Shown piece after piece: positions 7,442 to 15,714 of a stretch of DNA of 45,410 nucleotides (the stretch's first letter is position 1; each line of letters opens with the position of its first letter). The position numbers were made by a program, and so were the translations under genes. The notes under the pieces were generated by a model. The model did not search any database. It had not been told where the DNA came from and worked only from the letters and a program-made list of their open reading frames with translations. The stretch spans positions 5,921 to 51,330 of the forward strand of contig JALHMC010000029.1 of the NCBI GenBank assembly GCA_022844225.1, read 5' to 3'. The stretch is from Hyphomicrobiaceae bacterium (GTDB lineage: Bacteria > Pseudomonadota > Alphaproteobacteria > Rhizobiales > Hyphomicrobiaceae).

Positions 7442-8494
7442 ATGGGACCGCGCGCAATGACTGAGGACAGTGTTCCGCCGTACTCGCCAACCCGCCGCGG
7501 TGCGCTGGGTCTTATGGTTGGTGGTGCCGCCTCGCTGATGTCCGGCGGGGCCGCTGCGGAACGGTTCGCGGCCGACCGCAAGCTCAGGCCCGGTGAGTAC
7601 GTTTGGCAGCCGGAGCGCTCGCCTGCCGGCAGCGTCGTCATGATCGTCTCTCTGCCCGAGCAACTCGTGCACGTATATCGCAACGGCGTCGAGATCGGTG
7701 TCTCGACCTGCTCGACAGGTCGTCCAGGACACCGGACGCCCACGGGCATCTTCACGATCCTCGAGAAGGAACGCCAGCACGTCTCGTCGATCTACAAGGG
7801 CGCTCAGATGCCCAACATGGAGCGGCTGACCTGGACGGGGATCGCGCTGCATGCGGGCAACCTCCCAGGATATCCCGCCTCGCACGGCTGCATCCGACTG
7901 CCGCTGAAGTTCTCGGCGCTGCTCTACGACGTGACGCACCTGGGCGTGACCGTCATCATCGCCGATGAGCGCACGCAACCCAACAGCGTCGTGCATCCGG
8001 GACTGATGCTGTCACGCGCCGCCGAGATCGAGGCGCGCGCTGTGGTGAACCACGTCGGCAGTAAGAAATCCCACGGTGCCTGGGATGCGGAGGTACACTA
8101 CCCTGTGTCGTCGGTGGTCATCTCAAGGGCGGACGGCAAGGCCTATGTGGTACGGGATGGACGTCTGGTCGGCGCCTATCCCGTCGCGTTTCGCAATCCC
8201 GCCCAGCCCCTCGGGAAGCACGTCTATTCCTTGATCGGCCCGGCTGCCGATGGCTCGGGGTTGAGTTGGCTGGCATTCGGCATCGGTTCGTCGCGCAAGG
8301 AGCCTCACATCGTGAAATGGCAGGGCGATCGCGCCTTGCGACGGATCGTGTTCCGCGACGAGCGCCGCGCAACAGAGATCGCCCGGTCGTTCCATCCCGG
8401 CACCACACTGCTGCTGACGGACGCGGCGGCACCACCCGTCACGAGGGCCTCGCCCCGCGGGTTTTCGGTGATCGCCAGTGAACGTCCGGCGTGA
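7442..8494 (+). CDS. L,D-transpeptidase with a second, degenerate YkuD-like domain
   Basis: A 350-residue exported enzyme of the YkuD family, which forms 3-3 peptidoglycan cross-links or anchors proteins to the wall. A Tat-like signal (SPTRRGALGLMVGG) precedes an Ala-rich cleavage zone near residue 39. The first YkuD domain spans about 64-176, with catalytic His137 in ALHAGN and Cys150 in PASHGCIRLP. Residues 222-328 repeat the fold start (SSVVISRADGKAYVVRDGRLVG compared with the earlier SVVMIVSLPEQLVHVYRNG) but have no His or SHGC motif, so that copy looks inactive. A TTG at 7424 and an ATG at 7457 are alternative starts. It probably forms an operon with the SH3 protein upstream. Confidence 0.88.
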   Translation: MGPRAMTEDSVPPYSPTRRGALGLMVGGAASLMSGGAAAERFAADRKLRPGEYVWQPERSPAGSVVMIVSLPEQLVHVYRNGVEIGVSTCSTGRPGHRTPTGIFTILEKERQHVSSIYKGAQMPNMERLTWTGIALHAGNLPGYPASHGCIRLPLKFSALLYDVTHLGVTVIIADERTQPNSVVHPGLMLSRAAEIEARAVVNHVGSKKSHGAWDAEVHYPVSSVVISRADGKAYVVRDGRLVGAYPVAFRNPAQPLGKHVYSLIGPAADGSGLSWLAFGIGSSRKEPHIVKWQGDRALRRIVFRDERRATEIARSFHPGTTLLLTDAAAPPVTRASPRGFSVIASERPA

Positions 8495-8524
8495 GGCGGG
8501 CCGAAGATCGACAGGTGTAGCGGT

Positions 8525-9553
8525 TCATCCGGATTCTTCGAGACCGTCGATGAAGGCCGCGAGGTTGGGGCCGAGCGTGTCCGATAGATAGCCGCCCTCC
8601 TGCACCAGCAACGTCGGCATCCGCAGCCGGCCGATCGTTTCTCCAGCCCTCCTGAAGCCGGCGGCGGTCACTTTGGCCCCACCGAACGGATCGTCGAACG
8701 AGGCATCGAGGCCCAGCGCGACGACGAGGACATCGGCGGCGAACCCCTCAACCGAGGTCGCCGCGGCGGACACCGCTGCGGTCCACGTCGCATCGTCGGC
8801 GCCGAGGGGCACGGGGAGATTGATATTGAAGCCCTCGCCGTCGCCTTCACCGCGCTCGTGCGCATGCCCCCAGAAGAACGGATAGAACCGGTGCGGGTCC
8901 GCATGCACCGACACCGTCAGCACGTCGTTGCGCCGATAGAAGATCTCCTGCGTGCCATTGCCGTGATGGATGTCGATGTCGAGGATGGCGATCCGACGCT
9001 CGCCCTGCGCACTCAGCCGTTCAGCCGCAATCGCAGTGTTGTTGAGGAAGCAATGACCGCCGGCCAGATCCCGGTAGGCGTGGTGTCCGGGCGGCCGACA
9101 AAGCGCGTATGCAACTCGTTCGCCGCCTGCCAGCAGATCGGCAGCGGTCACGGCCACGTCGGTCGCATCCGCGGCTGCGGCCCAGGTGCCAGGTCCGATA
9201 CCGCAAGCCATGTCCTGGAGATGCCATCCGGCCCGGCCGACCAGAGATGCGGGATAGGTCCCCGTGCCACGCACCGGGTGTACGTTACCGACGACCTCGC
9301 GCGAGGCGCCGGGCAGCTTCTGCCACTCACGGGATGCGTATTCCAGGAAGGTCAGGTAATCCAGCGAATGCACCGCCAGCCGAGGACCGTTGCCGAACCT
9401 CTCGGGCGCAATGATCTGGTGTCGCTTCCGGTCGAGGGCACCGAGCAGACGGTCCGCCCGCTCGGGCTTTTCCTCCCCGGGAACGAACATGCCGCGGAGC
9501 AAAAACCGCTCCGGATCGTGACCGCGGTGGCCGTCTGAATAAACAACCTTCAT
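8525..9553 (-). CDS. Acetylpolyamine amidohydrolase (histone deacetylase superfamily)
   Basis: A 342-residue zinc amidohydrolase. It starts MKVVYSDGHRGHDP; the longer open frame to 9787 overlaps the fabG upstream region and is not credible. Active-site residues fit acetylpolyamine amidohydrolase: His157-His158 in PPGHHA, zinc ligands Asp194, His196 (DIDIHHGNG) and Asp283 (GLDASFDDP), and Tyr322 in QEGGY. The numbering is one off from the characterised Mycoplana AphA (His158/159, Asp195, His197, Asp284, Tyr323). The segment HADPHRFYPFFWGH is also typical. The expected activity is removal of acetyl groups from acetylated polyamines in the cytoplasm; other acyl-lysine or small amide substrates are possible. 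It sits where fabD often precedes fabG in related genomes, but is on the opposite strand. Confidence 0.88.
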   Translation of the reverse strand: MKVVYSDGHRGHDPERFLLRGMFVPGEEKPERADRLLGALDRKRHQIIAPERFGNGPRLAVHSLDYLTFLEYASREWQKLPGASREVVGNVHPVRGTGTYPASLVGRAGWHLQDMACGIGPGTWAAAADATDVAVTAADLLAGGERVAYALCRPPGHHAYRDLAGGHCFLNNTAIAAERLSAQGERRIAILDIDIHHGNGTQEIFYRRNDVLTVSVHADPHRFYPFFWGHAHERGEGDGEGFNINLPVPLGADDATWTAAVSAAATSVEGFAADVLVVALGLDASFDDPFGGAKVTAAGFRRAGETIGRLRMPTLLVQEGGYLSDTLGPNLAAFIDGLEESG

Positions 9554-9734
9554 GGGAGGGTGCCCTCGGACCAGCGGGTGCTCGAGTTGAGGAATTTGAC
9601 CTTCGTGCGCATCGGAGCATGATAGTCCGTTGAAAGCTGCCGTGTCGACGTGTCGACCGGACGGGGCCTTGACTTCAAGCCGCGCCGTCGCGACAAGCGC
9701 CGCCAAAACAGGATCCAGCGGAGGCCCAGCGCCC

Positions 9735-10481
9735 ATGTTCTCGCTTACCGGAAAGACAGCCCTCGTCACGGGCGCCACGGGTGGCATCGGAGGTGCGATT
9801 GCACGCGCTCTTCATAGCCAGGGCGCTACCGTTGCGCTGTCGGGACGCCAGGCCGACAAGCTCGAGGCGCTGAAGACCGAGCTCGGCGACCGGGCCGTCG
9901 TGTGCCCGTGCGATCTTGCCAACAAGGAGCAGGTCGGCAAGCTGATCGACGAATCGGTGAAGGCGCTGGGCGGGCGCCTCGACATCCTCGTCAACAATGC
10001 CGGTCTGACCAAGGACAACCTGTTCATGGTCATGAAAGACGAGCAGTGGGACGACGTCATCGCCGTCAATCTCACGTCGACGTTCATGCTGATGCGGGCG
10101 GCAACCCGGCACATGTTGCGCTCCAAAACCGGCTATGGCCGGATCATCAACATCTCATCGGTCTCCGGCATTCTCGGCAATCCGGGCCAGGGTAACTACG
10201 CAGCCTCGAAGGCCGGCATGATCGGCATGACGAAGAGCCTCGCCCGGGAGGTGGCCCCGCGTGGGATCACGGCCAACTGCATCGCGCCGGGATTCATCCA
10301 GACGGCGATGACTGACGTGCTCAACGAGCAGCTCACGACCGAGATCAAGAAGAATATCCCGGCTCAATGCTTCGGTATGCCCGACGACATCGCCGCCGCC
10401 GCCGTCTACCTCGCGTCGAACGAGGCGCGCTACATGACTGGGCAGACGTTGCACATCAACGGCGGCATGGTCATGGTGTGA
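9735..10481 (+). CDS. fabG: 3-oxoacyl-[acyl-carrier-protein] reductase
   Basis: A 248-residue short-chain dehydrogenase that reduces 3-oxoacyl-ACP with NADPH in fatty acid synthesis. The cofactor motif is TGATGGIG at 12-19, followed by NNAG at 87-90. Catalytic Ser142, Tyr155 and Lys159 lie in NISSVSG and NYAASKAG. The C-terminal FIQTAMTD and INGGMVMV are FabG hallmarks. The ATG at 9735 follows GGAGG at 9720-9724; the frame is open further upstream, but MFSLTGKTALVTG is the natural start. A terminator-like hairpin follows, and acpP begins 324 bp later, so the two may be transcribed separately. No fabD is present in the window. Confidence 0.95.
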   Translation: MFSLTGKTALVTGATGGIGGAIARALHSQGATVALSGRQADKLEALKTELGDRAVVCPCDLANKEQVGKLIDESVKALGGRLDILVNNAGLTKDNLFMVMKDEQWDDVIAVNLTSTFMLMRAATRHMLRSKTGYGRIINISSVSGILGNPGQGNYAASKAGMIGMTKSLAREVAPRGITANCIAPGFIQTAMTDVLNEQLTTEIKKNIPAQCFGMPDDIAAAAVYLASNEARYMTGQTLHINGGMVMV

Positions 10482-10805
10482 GACGGGCTGCCGCATGGAC
10501 GCCCGGGAAAGGGGGACGCGGCCGCCTTTTCAATGCTAGGGAAGTGTGTTACCGACCCGCGGTTGCCGGTTTGAGGACTTGAACCAGTGTCCGGCGCGCC
10601 ACACCATGGGGTGGGGTCGACGGATGAGGAACAGGAAGTAACGCGCTCGCAACGAGGGGCTTAGCCCGAGCGGCTGCGGGGTACCAAGTCAAGCCGAGGT
10701 ATCGGATAGCCTTCAAGCTGCCGGTCCCGAACAAATCCACCGTAGTCTAGCTTTTTGGTCGGCTGCCGCCGACCGGCACAACGAGAACCTCCAGGGGATT
10801 ACGCA
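10482..10805 (+). promoter_or_regulatory. fabG-acpP intergenic region
   Basis: This 324-bp gap holds the fabG terminator-like hairpin near its left end and should contain the acpP promoter. A perfect hairpin, GGTCGGC (10757-10763), loop TGCC, GCCGACC (10768-10774), lies 32 bases before the acpP start and would be in its leader RNA. AGGGG at 10793-10797 region serves as the ribosome site. I see no tRNA or convincing small ORF here. Confidence 0.45.
10486..10530 (+). terminator. Probable terminator downstream of fabG
   Basis: GGCTGCCGC at 10486-10494 can pair with GCGGCCGCC at 10518-10526 (nine positions, one mismatch) and TTTT follows at 10527-10530. The loop is long (23 bases), so strength is uncertain. 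Its place right after the fabG stop supports separate transcription of acpP. Confidence 0.5.
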
Positions 10806-11048
10806 ATGAGCGACGTCGCGGACCGGGTGAAGAAGATTGTTATCGAACATCTGGGCGTCGAGGCCGACAAGGTCACCGAGGCCGCCAGTTTCATCGAGGA
10901 TCTGGGCGCCGACAGCCTCGATACGGTCGAGCTCGTGATGGCGTTCGAGGAAGAATTCGGCTGCGAAATTCCTGATGACGCCGCCGAGCAGATCCAGACC
11001 GTCGGGGATGCCGTCAAGTTCCTCGAGAAGCAAGCGAAGGCTGCCTGA
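10806..11048 (+). CDS. acpP: Acyl carrier protein
   Basis: An 80-residue acidic helical protein that carries growing acyl chains as thioesters on 4'-phosphopantetheine for fatty acid synthesis, and donates them to lipid A and phospholipid synthesis. The attachment residue is Ser37 in [12 protein letters not shown]. It starts [18 protein letters not shown] and ends [11 protein letters not shown], both typical of alphaproteobacterial AcpP. The ATG at 10806 follows a purine-rich CAGGGGATTACGCA; the frame is open to 10755 but that would add a non-homologous leader. It is flanked by fabG and fabF. Confidence 0.96.
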   Translation: MSDVADRVKKIVIEHLGVEADKVTEAASFIEDLGADSLDTVELVMAFEEEFGCEIPDDAAEQIQTVGDAVKFLEKQAKAA

Positions 11049-11103
11049 TCCGACGCAGCTTGCGTTTCGGAGCCGAGTGGTCTTCGGTATGAGTCGACCC
11101 GTC

Positions 11104-11121
11104 CCGGGCCATTGGGCCCGG
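11104..11121 (+). promoter_or_regulatory. GC-rich hairpin between acpP and fabF
   Basis: CCGGGCC at 11104-11110, loop ATTG, and GGCCCGG at 11115-11121 form a perfect seven-pair stem about 55 bases after the acpP stop. No T-run follows, so it is not a standard terminator. It could protect the acpP 3' end or attenuate read-through into fabF, which would keep ACP in excess. Confidence 0.4.
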
Positions 11122-11224
11122 AGCACGGCACTATGATAGTTATCGGGCAGTCACCAGCCCTGTCGGCGCCGACGATACCTGCGCCGCGGTGCAGGGCCGC
11201 ACAGAACTGCGCAGGGGACAGACC

Positions 11225-12490
11225 ATGCGACGCGTCGTCATCACGGGGCTTGGCCTGGTTACACCGTTGGGGTCGGGCGTGGATGCGACATGGTCCGCCC
11301 TCCTCGATGGTAAGAGCGGCGCCCGCCGCATCACCGAGTTCGAGGCCAGCGACCTGCCGTGCCAGATCGCGTGCTTCGTACCGCGTGGCGACGGTTCGGC
11401 CGGCACCTTCAACGCCGACCAATGGATGGAGCCGAAGGAGCAGCGCAAGGTCGACGACTTCATCGTCTACGCCGTTGCCGCTGCCGATCAGGCTCTCGCC
11501 GACGCTGGCTGGGCACCGAAAAGCAGCGAAGATCAAGAGCGGACCGGTGTGCTCATTGGCTCGGGCATCGGCGGCCTCAACGGCATTGCCGAGACGTCTT
11601 TGCTGCTGAAGGAGAAGGGTCCTCGCCGCGTGTCGCCGTTCTTCATTCCTGGACGGCTGATCAACCTCGCGTCCGGCCACGTCTCGATCAAGCACGGTCT
11701 GAAGGGACCCAACCACGCTGTCGTCACGGCTTGCTCTACCGGTGCGCATGCGATCGGAGACGCCGCGCGCCTGGTCGCGCTGGGCGACGCCGACGTCATG
11801 GTGGCGGGGGGTGCCGAGAGCCCGATCTGCCGCATCGCGATGGCGGGATTTGCGGCGTGCAAGGCGCTCTCCACGCACTACAACGACAATCCGACCAAAG
11901 GTTCACGCCCCTATGACCGGGACCGCGATGGCTTCGTGATGGGCGAAGGCGCCGGCATCGTCGTTCTCGAGACGTTGGAGCATGCCAAGGCGCGAGGCGC
12001 GCGAATCTATGCCGAAGTCATCGGCTACGGCATGTCCGGGGACGCCTACCACATCACGGCGCCAGCCGAGAACGGAGACGGCGCATTCCGCTGTATGCGC
12101 GCCGCGCTCAAGCGTGCCGGCATCGACGCCAGCGAGATCGACTACGTGAACGCTCATGGCACATCGACGCCAATGGGCGACGAGATCGAACTCGGTGCCG
12201 TCGAGCGGCTGTTCGCCAACTCTGCCGGCCGGCTGGCGATGTCGTCGACCAAGTCTGCAATCGGTCACTTGCTGGGTGCGGCCGGTGCCGTCGAGGCGAT
12301 CTTCTCGGTGCTCGCGATTCGCGACAACGTGGCTCCCCCGACGCTGAACCTTGACAATCCGTCGATTGAAACGGCGATCGACCTGGTGCCGCACAAGCCG
12401 AAAAGCCGACCGATCGATACGGTGCTCTCCAATTCATTCGGGTTCGGCGGAACGAATGCGTCGTTGATCCTCAAGCGGTTTGCCGCCTGA
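11225..12490 (+). CDS. fabF: 3-oxoacyl-[acyl-carrier-protein] synthase II
   Basis: A 421-residue condensing enzyme that elongates acyl-ACP with malonyl-ACP in fatty acid synthesis. Catalytic Cys170 lies in VTACSTGAH, His311 in NAHGTSTPMGD and His348 in KSAIGHLLGAAGAVEA, the Cys-His-His triad of KASII. It starts MRRVVITGLGLVTPLG and ends NSFGFGGTNASLILKRF, both standard. The ATG at 11225 follows GGGGACAGACC; the frame is open upstream to 11189. The next gene is mltG after 154 bp, the usual alphaproteobacterial order. Confidence 0.95.
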   Translation: MRRVVITGLGLVTPLGSGVDATWSALLDGKSGARRITEFEASDLPCQIACFVPRGDGSAGTFNADQWMEPKEQRKVDDFIVYAVAAADQALADAGWAPKSSEDQERTGVLIGSGIGGLNGIAETSLLLKEKGPRRVSPFFIPGRLINLASGHVSIKHGLKGPNHAVVTACSTGAHAIGDAARLVALGDADVMVAGGAESPICRIAMAGFAACKALSTHYNDNPTKGSRPYDRDRDGFVMGEGAGIVVLETLEHAKARGARIYAEVIGYGMSGDAYHITAPAENGDGAFRCMRAALKRAGIDASEIDYVNAHGTSTPMGDEIELGAVERLFANSAGRLAMSSTKSAIGHLLGAAGAVEAIFSVLAIRDNVAPPTLNLDNPSIETAIDLVPHKPKSRPIDTVLSNSFGFGGTNASLILKRFAA

Positions 12491-12493
12491 GGA

Positions 12494-12515
12494 CGCGCGG
12501 ATTGTCGCGCGCCTT
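12494..12515 (+). terminator. Weak terminator-like hairpin after fabF
   Basis: CGCGCG at 12494-12499 pairs with CGCGCG at 12506-12511 around GATTGT, just after the fabF stop, followed by CCTTAAA. The T-run is too short for a confident intrinsic terminator. Confidence 0.35.
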
Positions 12516-12644
12516 AAACGCTAGGCCATTCTTCCGCGCTTCAGCCACATTTCCGCGTAGTCTGCTGTCGGTGACGAGTCGCGCGTTGGTTCGGCCCAGG
12601 GACGTCGCTGCGCATGGGCGTGGCCACAGGACAGGTCAGCGGCA

Positions 12645-13997
12645 ATGAAGCCACCGCAGCCACGATTGCCAGGACGGGACGACCCTCGCACCGCTGGCTC
12701 GCCACGGACATCCGGTGGAACGCCGCGAAGCCCCTCGGAGATGCTGGTGCCGACACGGCCGCCGAAACCGCCGAAGCCGATCAAGCCGGAGCGCCAGCCG
12801 CGCCGAATGAACGGATTTTTGCGCTTTCTGGATGGCTCACTGTCGTTCGTCTTCCTGAGTTTTCTTCTCGTGGCCGCCGTTGCTATCTGGCTGCGGCACA
12901 GTTTCGATGCACCTGGTCCCCTCGGCGAAACAGCAGCCGTCGTGATCCCGAAGGGCGAGGGCGCGCTGGAAATCGCGGAGCGGCTTGAGAAGAGCAACGT
13001 CATCGCCGACCGGCGGGTGTTCATGCTCCAGTATTACGTGGCCCGCCTCTACAGTGGTGGAACGGGGGGCGCGAGCGTCGAAAAGGCTAGCCTCAAGGCC
13101 GGCGAATTCCAGTTCCCCAAGGCTGCCAGTGTGCGGCAGGTGCTCGATACATTGGTGAGTGGCCGGGGCATTCTGCAGAAGATCACCATCCCCGAGGGAT
13201 TGACGAGCTTGCAGATCGTGGATCGGCTTCGTGCCGAGCCCGGTCTTTCGGGTGAGATCACCACCATTCCACCCGAGGGGTCGCTCCTCCCCGAGACCTA
13301 TAGGTTCTCTAGGGGGACAAGCCGCCAGGACATTCTCGATCAGATGCGCACCGAGCAGGGAAAGGTTTTGATGGCCCTTTGGGAAGCGCGCGATCCGACG
13401 TTGCCTCTGAAATCGCCAGAGGAGGCGCTGACGCTCGCCTCGATCGTCGAGAAGGAGACCGGGCGCCAGGACGAGCGTGCTCGTGTCGCTGCCGTCTTCG
13501 TCAATCGACTTCGGAAAGGCATGCGACTGCAGTCAGACCCGACGATCGTCTACGGCATCGTGGCCGGACAGGGTCCGCTGGGGCGTCCGATCACCCGCTC
13601 CGATATCGATGGCAAGACAGCCTACAACACGTACCATATCGACGGCCTGCCGCCGGGACCGATCTGCAACCCGGGACGCGCGTCGCTGGCCGCCACCCTC
13701 AATCCGCCCACAACGCAGGATCTATTTTTTGTGGCCGACGGGACGGGTGGACACGTCTTCACGTCAACCTTGAAGGACCACAACGCCGCCGTCCAGAACT
13801 GGCGCAAGATCGAGAGAGCGCGTCAGGGTGGTGCCACGACGGGCGCTGCGAGCGGTAGTGCGAATGGCGACGCGGAACCCCCGCCTGCAGCACCGAAAGG
13901 TGCCCGTGTCCCCGGCCTACTCAATGCCAGCAAGGCATCCGGTAGCGAGGCGCCGCCGCCGCGCAAAAAGCCGAAGGAGGCCCCGCCAAAGCAGTGA
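12645..13997 (+). CDS. mltG: Endolytic transglycosylase MltG
   Basis: A 450-residue inner-membrane enzyme (YceG family) that cleaves nascent peptidoglycan glycan strands and so sets their length. The first 55 residues are Pro/Arg-rich and probably cytoplasmic. A membrane helix spans about 66-83 (LSFVFLSFLLVAAVAIWL). A LysM-like segment follows, then the catalytic domain with Glu269 in LASIVEKETG, equivalent to the E. coli catalytic Glu218. Other family phrases are EGSLLPETYRF, RLRKGMRLQSDPTIVYG, YNTYHIDGLPPGPICNPG and LFFVADGTGGHVFT. The last 60 or so residues are a low-complexity Ala/Pro/Lys tail. The ATG at 12645 lies after GGTCAGCGGCA. Confidence 0.93.
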   Translation: MKPPQPRLPGRDDPRTAGSPRTSGGTPRSPSEMLVPTRPPKPPKPIKPERQPRRMNGFLRFLDGSLSFVFLSFLLVAAVAIWLRHSFDAPGPLGETAAVVIPKGEGALEIAERLEKSNVIADRRVFMLQYYVARLYSGGTGGASVEKASLKAGEFQFPKAASVRQVLDTLVSGRGILQKITIPEGLTSLQIVDRLRAEPGLSGEITTIPPEGSLLPETYRFSRGTSRQDILDQMRTEQGKVLMALWEARDPTLPLKSPEEALTLASIVEKETGRQDERARVAAVFVNRLRKGMRLQSDPTIVYGIVAGQGPLGRPITRSDIDGKTAYNTYHIDGLPPGPICNPGRASLAATLNPPTTQDLFFVADGTGGHVFTSTLKDHNAAVQNWRKIERARQGGATTGAASGSANGDAEPPPAAPKGARVPGLLNASKASGSEAPPPRKKPKEAPPKQ

Positions 13998-14126
13998 CGC
14001 GCATCGGGGATTGAGCCGGGCGCTGCTCTGGGCGCGCGACTGCGTGGTAAGGCCTCGGTTGTGCACGGCTGCCGGTTTGGCTACATGGTCCTGTAGAAGA
14101 ACCAATCAGGATCACCCAGGGGATTG

Positions 14127-15008
14127 ATGACATTGCGCAGTATGACAGGGTTTGCGCGCTGCGACGGCACAGCCGCCGGGGCTCGATTCCATTGGGAGCT
14201 GCGCAGCGTCAACGGCCGGGGGCTTGACATGCGTCTGCGCCTTCCGCCTGGCCTGGAAACGCTGGAAGCGTCCGTTCGAGAGGCCATCGGGCATCGAGTG
14301 AACCGCGGAAATGTCTCCGCGACCCTCACCCTCGAGACTTCGGTCGCCGGGAGCGACATCCGGATCAACGAGCGAGCACTTGCGACTGTCCTGGCAGCCG
14401 TTGATCGCCTCGCCAAGAGAGACGACTTCGATCGTGCCCGCCCGGAGGGCATTTTGGCATTGCGCGGCGTTCTGGAGACCGGGGACGCCCCAGGCGGTGA
14501 CAGCGAAGCGCTCCACAAGGAATTGCTCGCCGGGCTTGGTGTAGCCCTCGATGGGTTGGCGGACGCAAGGCTGAAGGAGGGTGGAAAGCTCGCCACCGTG
14601 GTCGCCGATCAGGTGGCACGGATCGAGACGCTCGTCGGACAGATCGCCCATCTACCGGCCCGTCAACCGGAGGCCGTTCGAATGCGGCTTGCCGAGCAGG
14701 TGCAACGCCTCGTGGGCGCCGCGGGCAGTCTCGATCCCGATCGGCTGCACCAGGAAGCGATCCTCCTGGCCACCCGGGCCGACGTCGAGGAGGAGATCAA
14801 GCGCCTTGGTGCGCATATCTCGGCGGCCCGCAGCCTGCTCGCAGAGACGGCGCCGGTCGGACGTCGGCTCGACTTTCTGGCGCAGGAGTTCAACCGCGAA
14901 GTCAACACCATCTGCTCGAAGTCGGCGGATATCGAGATGACGCGGCACGGCCTGGAACTGAAGGCCGTGATCGACCAGCTTCGCGAGCAAGTGCAGAATA
15001 TCGAGTAG
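14127..15008 (+). CDS. YicC/YloC family endoribonuclease
   Basis: A 293-residue YicC-family protein. Members act as endoribonucleases linked to RNA turnover. It starts MTLRSMTGFARCDG, and MTGFA is the family signature. It continues WELRSVNGRGLDMRLRLPPGLE, and ends RRLDFLAQEFNREVNTICSKS plus VIDQLREQVQNIE, the most conserved part of the family. I prefer the ATG at 14127 over the TTG just before it, because CCCAGGGG lies six bases upstream. gmk follows after 25 bases, as in many proteobacteria, so the two are probably co-transcribed. Confidence 0.92.
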   Translation: MTLRSMTGFARCDGTAAGARFHWELRSVNGRGLDMRLRLPPGLETLEASVREAIGHRVNRGNVSATLTLETSVAGSDIRINERALATVLAAVDRLAKRDDFDRARPEGILALRGVLETGDAPGGDSEALHKELLAGLGVALDGLADARLKEGGKLATVVADQVARIETLVGQIAHLPARQPEAVRMRLAEQVQRLVGAAGSLDPDRLHQEAILLATRADVEEEIKRLGAHISAARSLLAETAPVGRRLDFLAQEFNREVNTICSKSADIEMTRHGLELKAVIDQLREQVQNIE

Positions 15009-15033
15009 TCTGACGGTCAGCGAACGAGCGGAC

Positions 15034-15687
15034 ATGACAACTGAAAGTGCCCGCAGAGGCGTGATGCTCGTACTGTCGTCCCCATCGGGTGCCGGCAAGA
15101 CGACGCTGTCGCGGGAAATCCTCAAACGTGAGGCGAACCTCCGTCTGTCCATCTCCGTGACAACCCGCGCCCCGCGCGTCGGCGAGATCGACGGCAAGGA
15201 CTATCACTTCCGCTCCGTGGACGAGTTCCATGCGCTTCGCGACAGCGGCGGGCTGCTCGAATGGGCCGAGGTGCACGGCAATTTCTATGGAACACCTCAG
15301 GCCGACGTCATGGAGCGGCTGGCAGTCGGCGGCGACGTCCTGTTCGACATCGACTGGCAGGGAGCCCGCCAGTTGGCCGCCAAGGCCCCAGCGGATACCG
15401 TACGCGTGTTCATTCTGCCACCGTCGGCCGCAGCCTTGGAGCAACGTCTCACTGCGCGACAACAGGATGGCCGCGATGTCATTGAGCGGCGATTAGCCGG
15501 CGCCGCTGTCGAAATCGAGCGGTGGGGCGAATATGACTATGTCATCGTCAACGAGCGGATCGAGACGAGCTTGTTACAACTGACGGCCATCCTGACCGCA
15601 GAGCGTCAGCGAACCAGCCGGCTACCGGCGCTGTCGGGGCTCGTCGGGCAGATGCTGGCCGACCTCGCAGCTCGGCGACGGGACTAA
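15034..15687 (+). CDS. gmk: Guanylate kinase
   Basis: A 217-residue cytoplasmic nucleoside monophosphate kinase that turns GMP and ATP into GDP and ADP, feeding nucleotide and (p)ppGpp pools. The P-loop SSPSGAGKTTLSREIL lies near residues 15-30. GMP-binding signature parts are SVTTRAPRVGEIDGKDYHF and LLEWAEVHGNFYGTP, and DVLFDIDWQGARQL follows. The C-terminus (ALSGLVGQML) is ordinary. It is the last gene of the + strand block and converges on rsmA with 27 bases between. Confidence 0.95.
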   Translation: MTTESARRGVMLVLSSPSGAGKTTLSREILKREANLRLSISVTTRAPRVGEIDGKDYHFRSVDEFHALRDSGGLLEWAEVHGNFYGTPQADVMERLAVGGDVLFDIDWQGARQLAAKAPADTVRVFILPPSAAALEQRLTARQQDGRDVIERRLAGAAVEIERWGEYDYVIVNERIETSLLQLTAILTAERQRTSRLPALSGLVGQMLADLAARRRD

Positions 15688-15714
15688 GTGACAGATCGGC
15701 AAACTGCCCAGTTA

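Noticed and set aside
8525..9787. Longer start for the acetylpolyamine amidohydrolase
   Set aside because: The extra 78 residues overlap the fabG promoter and start region, while MKVVYSDGH at 9553 matches the family start.
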